From positions 1 through 28,196 of the forward strand of contig DASWHX010000169.1 of assembly GCA_036397995.1 (NCBI GenBank): a stretch of 28,196 nucleotides of DNA. Direction: 5' to 3'. The notes beneath the pieces are model-generated. The model was not told the DNA's origin, searched no databases, and worked only from the letters and a program-made list of their open reading frames with translations. The translations under genes and the position numbers were made by a program. This document shows positions 22,965 through 28,196 of this stretch, in pieces; the stretch's first letter is position 1, and each line of letters opens with the position of its first letter. Origin of the DNA: DASWHX01 sp036397995. Its GTDB lineage: Bacteria; Bacteroidota; Bacteroidia; Cytophagales; Cyclobacteriaceae.

Positions 22965-24533
22965 TTATTCCCCCGGATTCCTACCAGGTAACAATTTTTT
23001 ATTTTTTAACCTTTGGATCAAAGAATTATCTCTATTCTTATTTTGTTCCTTATCAGATAAACCAAACCTGCCTCCATCTGGGTTTGGGGAAAGGAAATAA
23101 TAAATACCCTCTTTTGTGGGTTCCTCAAAATAAAAGTCGATATTGTTGGAACCGGAAATTTGATCATAGTCTTCGACATCCTTGAGGTCGACAGCCGACA
23201 GATAATATGGCTCAAGCATGGAAAGATTAAGACTTGGGTAAGTATTCATTATTGGGGCAGGAATAGGAAAAACTTTGGGTTCATCTTCAGGACCTCCAAT
23301 AGTATAAAAGGTGACTACGTATGGTTCATTTGAATGATCGTAATAAGACCAATCAGCCATATAATAGTCAAAATCTCCGGTATGTGTTAATGTAAAACCA
23401 GAATTGTCGGCCGATGTAATATTCACGTCAAATTCCGGGTCCTCCAGAGTAGTCAACAGGTCGCCCTTCTTAATAACGTAAACCTCTTTTGAATCTGAGC
23501 CAAATCCAATGATAGTGGTATAGGATTCAAAACCGGGAATATAAAAGTATTCCTGTTGCTCAGTGTAAGATAAAAGATAAGATCGGGTTTCATCATTAAC
23601 GGAAAGGTTGCCGTATATATAATTATCAAAAATGTTTTTTTGTGTGGCTACTTCATTCTTAGACATTTCTTCTGTTTGGGTTAGATCGATGTTGATGTTT
23701 CCCGCCTCTGCATTTTCGATCCACTTATACGAAGCAGTTTGGCCGGATATCAGCCCGATAAATATATTGGCCGGGTTCCATTTTGTAAATAACGGGTAAT
23801 TGAACAGGGGTGAAAAAACCTGACTCTTAAATCCATTACTAACAATTGCAAGATCGTGGGCTGGGATATTGGAGAAAGTTAAATTCTGATTATAGCCCTC
23901 TGTTTCATTGTAAGATGGGAGGATCCAATTGCTGCTCTTGCATCGTTGTACGGTTATTGCATAAAAAAACTTGTTGTTACCATAATGAGAAGCCACAAAG
24001 ATGGTGGCATTAAAATCCCAGCCATCATAATTATTTGGATAAATAAAATCCTTTGTTGAATTATTATTCAGTTCATGATACTCAACCGCTTCGCCGTCCA
24101 TATCATAAATTATTATATAACCAGTACTGTTTTCTTCGAAATAATTCTCTGCTTGCACGGTCAACATTAAGTTTCGGATATTAAAACTAACGTTAGCAAA
24201 AGCAGAATTACCTTCACTATCTGAAACGATGGCTTTGATTGCATGTTGTCCGTCCTCGTAATCTCCGGTATTGATTTCAAACTGATAAGGATCATTGCCT
24301 GAAATTGTTTCAATCATCACATCATCAATTAAAAAATCAATCTTATGGACTTCACGATCATCCGTTGCGTTAAATTCAAGTGTAAAATCTCCCCTTATTT
24401 GCTGATTATCATCCAGGTTGGTAAAAGAGATTATAGGATCAGTAGTGTCTTTTGATTTGTCCTGGCATGAAGAAAAAATAAAAAAAATGCAGGTAATGAG
24501 TAGAGTGATTTCGTTAAGAGTAATTTTTTTCAT
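22965..24533 (-). CDS. Ig-like-domain lipoprotein of unknown function
   Basis: 522 residues. Signal peptide MKKITLNEITLLITCIFFIF ends in FSSC, so Cys23 is the likely lipidated residue and the protein is outer-membrane anchored. Residues about 30-118 form a bacterial Ig-like domain (DDREVHKIDFLIDD, GDYEDGQHAIKAIVSDSEGN), common in Bacteroidota surface and polysaccharide-related proteins. The remaining 400 residues are Tyr/Asn-rich and beta-strand-like, with no catalytic motif I know. The last residues (KNKKLLPGRNPGE) run into the left copy of the 157-base repeat, whose out-of-frame continuation is a YARHG tail; the end may therefore be a fusion with a decayed YARHG gene. It starts 20 bases after the right repeat copy. 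Confidence 0.75.
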   Translation of the reverse strand: MKKITLNEITLLITCIFFIFSSCQDKSKDTTDPIISFTNLDDNQQIRGDFTLEFNATDDREVHKIDFLIDDVMIETISGNDPYQFEINTGDYEDGQHAIKAIVSDSEGNSAFANVSFNIRNLMLTVQAENYFEENSTGYIIIYDMDGEAVEYHELNNNSTKDFIYPNNYDGWDFNATIFVASHYGNNKFFYAITVQRCKSSNWILPSYNETEGYNQNLTFSNIPAHDLAIVSNGFKSQVFSPLFNYPLFTKWNPANIFIGLISGQTASYKWIENAEAGNINIDLTQTEEMSKNEVATQKNIFDNYIYGNLSVNDETRSYLLSYTEQQEYFYIPGFESYTTIIGFGSDSKEVYVIKKGDLLTTLEDPEFDVNITSADNSGFTLTHTGDFDYYMADWSYYDHSNEPYVVTFYTIGGPEDEPKVFPIPAPIMNTYPSLNLSMLEPYYLSAVDLKDVEDYDQISGSNNIDFYFEEPTKEGIYYFLSPNPDGGRFGLSDKEQNKNRDNSLIQRLKNKKLLPGRNPGE

Positions 24534-24553
24534 TTGAAATAAAATTTAAAAAG

Positions 24554-24710
24554 GTTAAACAAAAATTTTCTCTCAGGAATTCTACGCGGACCGAATGTTT
24601 AGTTTAGTGTGTCATAGTAATTCGTTTTTTTTGGTTAACTGTTATTTTTCATTCTCAATTTTTAAAATCAGGTTAGAGCGATATTTATCTGAATTAGTAA
24701 GTTGAATTTT
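24554..24710. repeat. 157-base direct repeat, right copy
   Basis: Partner of 22807-22963. On the minus strand it contains the end of a YARHG domain in an unbroken frame (KIQLTNSDKYRSNLILKIE, stop TAA at 24644-24642) and the noncoding stretch that precedes the Ig-like lipoprotein gene. The noncoding part is the best conserved, with 66 identical bases, which suggests recent duplication, gene conversion or a regulatory function. Confidence 0.9.
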
Positions 24711-24833
24711 TTCGTTCCCGGTGTTTTGGGAAAGTAAAAACCGATACCATTCGAATTGGCTGAAAAAATCTGCCAGAACCTGATCGGTGAATCGCCATCC
24801 TCTTCGGGCGAAGACTGCGTTTCTGTTGAAACC
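24642..24833 (-). pseudogene. YARHG half-domain continuing in frame after a stop codon
   Basis: Directly after the TAA (24836-24834) of the upstream YARHG protein the same frame stays open for 63 codons: GFNRNAVFARRGWRFTDQ, then DFFSQFEWYRFL and a C-terminal KIQLTNSDKYRSNLILKIE, ending in TAA at 24642. FARRGWRF...FFSQFEWY...LTNSDKYR is a clear YARHG pattern (RN-x-FARhG-x-F, yF...WY, Lt..D..n). The first helix of the domain is missing, and no start codon sits at its head. Either this is the tail of a deleted tandem paralog fused behind the intact gene, or it is a stop-codon readthrough extension. Decay is the simpler reading. Confidence 0.7.
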
Positions 24834-26036
24834 TTACTTCTTTCTAACCAACGCATTAATAATAGCCAGGTTTTCTACATCGGTTTTAGTTAAGTTATTG
24901 TTTACTTCCTTGGTTCGGGATATCAATTTCTCCGGTTCATTATAAAAAGCAAAAAGATTGAAATATGCTTGATAGAATTCATTATCAAAAGCATAATTGT
25001 ATTTGGCGAAAATCAGATTTTTCAAAATGTTAAGTTGATCCGAATTAAAATTATTCAATTCTCTTTTGGTTACAGTATGACCTTTGAACAGCTGATAAGT
25101 GATTTTTTCAAAGTCTTTATTTATTAAATAGTTTACAATAACTTTTTCCTTATTGTCAAGTATTGATCTGAGATAAAAAAACTCGTTATGGCCTTCCTGG
25201 ATATTCTCTCCTATGACCTTCCAGTGCTCATGTTTTTTAAGGATGTGGGTTGTATCATTCAGGTCTTTGGAAAAAATCAGGTCTGTATTTTCAGGCAAAT
25301 TGCCGTAATCCACTGCGGCCATGAGAAAGTCGTAATCATAATGCGAGAAGTAGAAGTTAACGCGGAAGTCTTCATATTGAGGTTCAAATTGATTTTTATA
25401 AGGTTGTCGCAATTGATCGAAGTTAATTTCTTCAACTGAATCCTTTCTTATAATAAAATATCTATACAAGGTGCATCCGCCTCCCCAAGCACATGACTCA
25501 CAAAGGATTTTTTCCTTTGAAAGTTCATGAATTTTCCAAATCTCTTCTAATGACCTGTATTCTTCTTTATAATCTAAATAAGGGTTTAAGTCTGCAAATA
25601 CTGAAACATTCCCGTCTTCTGCCAATTCTAATAACTGGTCTGATTTATTACTTCCAAAGTGGAAAGTTCTTGGTGTAAAAGAACGTGACTCGAGTAGTTT
25701 GTTTAATCCTCTTTTTCCAATGTTAAGAGAAAAAACTCTGTATATTTTATCAATATAGTCGAATTGAAATCCTCGAAAAGTGTCCTTAAAATAATGAATA
25801 TCCTTATCAAAATTAATTCCAGAGCTATCGAAAAGCGTTGCATTTAGGTAGATTAGTCGATCTCTTTCGTTTTTCTTTCGAGGTGCATAATAATTAATTC
25901 TAACCTGATGTAAAGTATCAATATCCTGTACAATCAAATACTTAAGTGTATCACTATCCTTAATAATATTATTTTGAGCAAAAAGAGCTTTACTAAGCAG
26001 CAATATGAGGATAAGAAAGAAAGAAGAATATTTCAT
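24834..26036 (-). CDS. Exported YARHG-domain protein
   Basis: 400 residues with a signal peptide (MKYSSFFLILILLLSKALFAQ). The middle is unrecognised and contains a compact cysteine cluster Cys179, 182, 188 (CESCAWGGGCTLY), probably disulfides. The C-terminal 75 residues (about 324-396) form a YARHG domain: SDQLNILKNLIFAKYNYAF, YQAYFNLFAFY and LTKTDVENLAIINAL. YARHG is an extracellular module found with peptidoglycan- or envelope-related domains; its binding partner is not known to me. The start overlaps the stop of the upstream gene (ATGA), so the two are translated together. Immediately after its stop the frame continues as a second YARHG half-domain (24833-24642). It could be an accessory or protective partner of the peptidase-like protein upstream (inference). 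Confidence 0.8.
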   Translation of the reverse strand: MKYSSFFLILILLLSKALFAQNNIIKDSDTLKYLIVQDIDTLHQVRINYYAPRKKNERDRLIYLNATLFDSSGINFDKDIHYFKDTFRGFQFDYIDKIYRVFSLNIGKRGLNKLLESRSFTPRTFHFGSNKSDQLLELAEDGNVSVFADLNPYLDYKEEYRSLEEIWKIHELSKEKILCESCAWGGGCTLYRYFIIRKDSVEEINFDQLRQPYKNQFEPQYEDFRVNFYFSHYDYDFLMAAVDYGNLPENTDLIFSKDLNDTTHILKKHEHWKVIGENIQEGHNEFFYLRSILDNKEKVIVNYLINKDFEKITYQLFKGHTVTKRELNNFNSDQLNILKNLIFAKYNYAFDNEFYQAYFNLFAFYNEPEKLISRTKEVNNNLTKTDVENLAIINALVRKK

Positions 26037-27334
26037 ATGACTTTTTTTAAAAATCCTAGATATAAATTAATAGAGGCATCTACCTCATCACCGAATCCTT
26101 CCTCAACCATTAAGATGCCGGTAGTTCTACCCGCCTGAATGATTTCCTTATTTTCAGCATTACTCATCCAACCCATGGCAATATGACCTGCTGCAGGGTT
26201 TTGATTTATTGTTATATAAACCATAAACCCATTATCAACATACGTATTAATTTCTGATTTAGGTATCCCAATAAAGTTTTGACTAGAAACAATATAATCA
26301 TGAATCTTATTTGCAACTGTCCCCGTCGCCCAGGGCAAATGGCCTAGGACATAATAGCTTAGGTCTTGCGCAAAGAAATTGCAATATGTAGCGCGCCAAC
26401 CATGTATTTGAAGCCAACCCATGGTTGGTAAAAGTTCACCAATATCTTTAGTATTTGAAATTGTATTCAATACAGACCATGGATTATCCTTTTTCACTGT
26501 GAAATAACCAGTAGGTGTTACGGCGTTTAATTGGTACTTATTTTCATTATTATCATAAATCCAAGGCCAATTGGACGCTATTTCATTTTCATGAGTATAA
26601 CCCCAATCAACTATTTCATTAACTACTGAAGTTAAATTATCTGGTCGCGACTCAGGCAAGCCATGAAAAGTAATAGCATCTTTAGGTTGCGTTGGCCCCA
26701 ATACACTTTTTTCTTCAGGAGTAAATTCATAATAGTGACAGTCTCCATATACGCAATGCGCCCTATGATATCGGTCATCGGTATTTAACATTTCATTCCC
26801 TTTTTGCTCTAATCTCTCACGATATGTCGGGTTCAACGCCTCTCCAATGGCGTACAGGCCGCTGCTAATTGTTTCTGTATAGCTATTTTCTTTTTTCATG
26901 ATTTCGTCCCTGATATACCTTCTTACTAAATCCGGTATCCCTTCATCCATTAGCATATCACTAAAATTCAAAGCATCCAGTACATAATTCCCATTCCCCT
27001 GGTCAAGAAAAAGCATTAAGACAGCAGGTTGAGAAAAATACCTGAGAGACCAATTTATATAAGTCCCCAAACTAAACAAAGTCAGCCCACTCTCATCCCT
27101 TCCTGTAACTCCCCCTTCCTCAAATTCATCTTCACTCATAAAATCTATTTGGATTATTAAATCCTGCCCATTCACTTTGCGGTTTGCTGATAAAGTCCTT
27201 CCTTCAGCTTCAATTCTATTCCGTTCCTCAGTGCTTAACTTACCCAGCGGATCATAAACGGATGGTTTATTCATTGCTCCTAAATATGCAGCTTGGCAAA
27301 AAAAGAGACATATTAAAAGTATTTTATTCTTCAT
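26033..27334 (-). CDS. Exported protein with TPM-like N-terminus and Cys/His peptidase-like C-terminus
   Basis: 433 residues. Signal peptide MKNKILLICLFFCQAAYLGA. Residues about 26-165 resemble a TPM domain: VYDPLGKLSTEERNRIE opens it as in TPM proteins, followed by DLIIQIDFMSEDEF, AVLMLFLDQGNGNYVLDALN and a helical end. A linker with CVYGDC (Cys194, 199) leads to a C-terminal module at about 300-410: WRATYCNFFAQDLSYYV with Cys318 and NQNPAAGHIAMGWM with His384. The Cys-helix then beta-His order is that of CHAP/NlpC-like and papain-like amidases, often cell-wall hydrolases or secreted effectors. I infer a peptidoglycan hydrolase or effector; no database match was made. It overlaps the upstream gene by 11 bases and the YARHG gene by 4. 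Confidence 0.72.
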   Translation of the reverse strand: MKNKILLICLFFCQAAYLGAMNKPSVYDPLGKLSTEERNRIEAEGRTLSANRKVNGQDLIIQIDFMSEDEFEEGGVTGRDESGLTLFSLGTYINWSLRYFSQPAVLMLFLDQGNGNYVLDALNFSDMLMDEGIPDLVRRYIRDEIMKKENSYTETISSGLYAIGEALNPTYRERLEQKGNEMLNTDDRYHRAHCVYGDCHYYEFTPEEKSVLGPTQPKDAITFHGLPESRPDNLTSVVNEIVDWGYTHENEIASNWPWIYDNNENKYQLNAVTPTGYFTVKKDNPWSVLNTISNTKDIGELLPTMGWLQIHGWRATYCNFFAQDLSYYVLGHLPWATGTVANKIHDYIVSSQNFIGIPKSEINTYVDNGFMVYITINQNPAAGHIAMGWMSNAENKEIIQAGRTTGILMVEEGFGDEVDASINLYLGFLKKVI

Positions 27335-28196
27335 TTTCGTTAATTCTTTGATTAATCACTCCTTCAATGTATTTGATTTTCTCGGGTGAACTTTCCGGAA
27401 GCCCACTATCATTCCTGATGCTTTCCACAAGTTCTTCAAAAGGTTCGCCTTCTTTGAGCTCATTTAATAACTCAATCGTTGGTTTCAACTCTTGAATAGG
27501 GATATCTAGTTGAATGAGATGATTCCTGGCTTCATCTATTGATTTTACCGATTGGCTCAATCGTGACCTTATATTTTCTGGTTTATCCACTATTGCGATA
27601 TGAAGGCTAATCCCTTCCCCGATAAGCTCGTCATTTTCACCTCTTATCCTGGGTGGATAGAAATTCTCACTTTCAATTATGCCTTCAATCGCTTCTATAA
27701 ATGGCTGCATTTGTCCTTTTATGCTGTCAATAGTGGCTTCACTTGCTTCTATTTGGTGAATTATTGCTGCATATACCAAGCTATCTAAACCAGTTAAATT
27801 TCTCTCTTCTTCCGTATTCCCAACCGGTGTATTTCCTTCACCTGAGACTCCTTTTTTCACCTCCCCACCTTCCACCGTATAACTATTCCCAGCACTATCA
27901 GTAATGGTTACAGCTTTATCTTCTCCATTCTCATCTTTGGGAATTTCATGCGTCGTTGCATTGCCGGCGGTGTCCAGCACTACGATTTTTCCGTCATCGT
28001 TGATGAAGACAGAGTCAATTTCATTTTCGATGGTGATTTCGGTGGAAGCGATCGCGGTTGTTGTTGCTGAGGATGTTGATGTTGTTGTCGTAGTTTCCGT
28101 AGTCTCCGTCCTGTCTTTTCTGCCGTCATACACGAACGGACTGTCAGGGTTATGAACCGTTACTATTTCTCCGTGGGTCATCTGGTAATCTTCATT
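27324..28196 (-). CDS. C-terminal part of a large, low-complexity surface-type protein (start outside window)
   Basis: About 290 codons; the frame is open at the right edge (NEDYQ precedes the first Met), so the start lies beyond the window. A Thr/Ser/Ala low-complexity linker (TETTETTTTTSTSSATTT) is followed by short DxxGN repeats (DTAGNATTHEIP, TITDSAGNSYTVEGGEVKKG) of the sort found in long secreted Bacteroidota proteins, then a helical tail of about 160 residues (IHQIEASEATIDSIKGQM, RSRLSQSVKSIDEARNHL) likely to be coiled coil. No T9SS sorting domain is seen. Its stop overlaps the start of the peptidase-like gene by 11 bases, which argues that the two proteins work together, for instance a carrier and its effector. 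Confidence 0.75.
   Translation of the reverse strand, partial: NEDYQMTHGEIVTVHNPDSPFVYDGRKDRTETTETTTTTSTSSATTTAIASTEITIENEIDSVFINDDGKIVVLDTAGNATTHEIPKDENGEDKAVTITDSAGNSYTVEGGEVKKGVSGEGNTPVGNTEEERNLTGLDSLVYAAIIHQIEASEATIDSIKGQMQPFIEAIEGIIESENFYPPRIRGENDELIGEGISLHIAIVDKPENIRSRLSQSVKSIDEARNHLIQLDIPIQELKPTIELLNELKEGEPFEELVESIRNDSGLPESSPEKIKYIEGVINQRINENEE

Noticed and set aside
24668..24856. Minus-strand open frame MRWLERSKVSTETQ... of 62 codons
   Set aside because: It is a shifted reading of the YARHG continuation: the frame in line with the upstream gene spells a family-like domain, whereas this one does not.

Overview
The window looks like chromosomal DNA of a Bacteroidota member, probably Cytophagales/Cyclobacteriaceae-like. 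The grounds are moderate-to-low GC, TTG starts, few Shine-Dalgarno sites, several start codons preceded by the Bacteroidota -7 element TAnnTTTG, and typical family members: a PorE-like TPR/propeller/OmpA protein, a DksA relative with a degenerate zinc finger, and cytochrome-c/FTR1 iron permease. This placement is an inference from the sequence alone.

Layout. 1-286: 5' part of plsY (minus). 339-5168: one very large exported beta-rich protein of unknown function (minus). 5325-7066: DksA-like protein, scpB and an RluB/RsuA-type pseudouridine synthase (plus). 7183-7255: tRNA-Phe (minus) with a recognisable promoter. 7358-9997: three-gene operon of a membrane Fe-S protein, a CCG-domain (HdrB-like) protein and a small conserved protein. 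10063-12123: PorE-like protein. 12124-12357: gene debris and palindromes. 12358-14796 (minus): tpiA, a broken prmA, and an isoaspartyl peptidase/asparaginase lipoprotein. 14853-16884 (plus): a palindrome-rich, probably metal-regulated promoter and a cytochrome c-FTR1 iron permease. 16865-19263 (minus): gdhA translationally coupled to a zinc alcohol dehydrogenase. 19351-22161 (minus): uvrA. 22186-22498: palindromic/REP-like intergenic DNA.

22.5-28.2 kb is the accessory part, all on the minus strand and transcribed from the right edge inward. It holds the C-terminal part of a large low-complexity surface-type protein, then an exported protein with a TPM-like N-terminus and a Cys/His peptidase-like C-terminus (11-base overlap), then an exported YARHG-domain protein (ATGA overlap). 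After the stop of the YARHG gene a second YARHG half-domain continues in the same frame for 63 codons. A 157-base repeat containing the end of that YARHG domain plus the following intergenic DNA recurs 1.7 kb downstream, bracketing an Ig-like lipoprotein gene. This looks like a tandemly expanding and decaying envelope/peptidoglycan-related or effector-type locus and is the most novel part of the window.

Other points: four genes (DksA-like, PorE-like, tpiA, uvrA) have TAnnTTTG only 5-8 bases before the start codon, which suggests leaderless or nearly leaderless mRNAs; prmA is a multiply broken pseudogene; and the iron permease promoter contains a 9+5+9 inverted repeat between its -33 and -7 elements.
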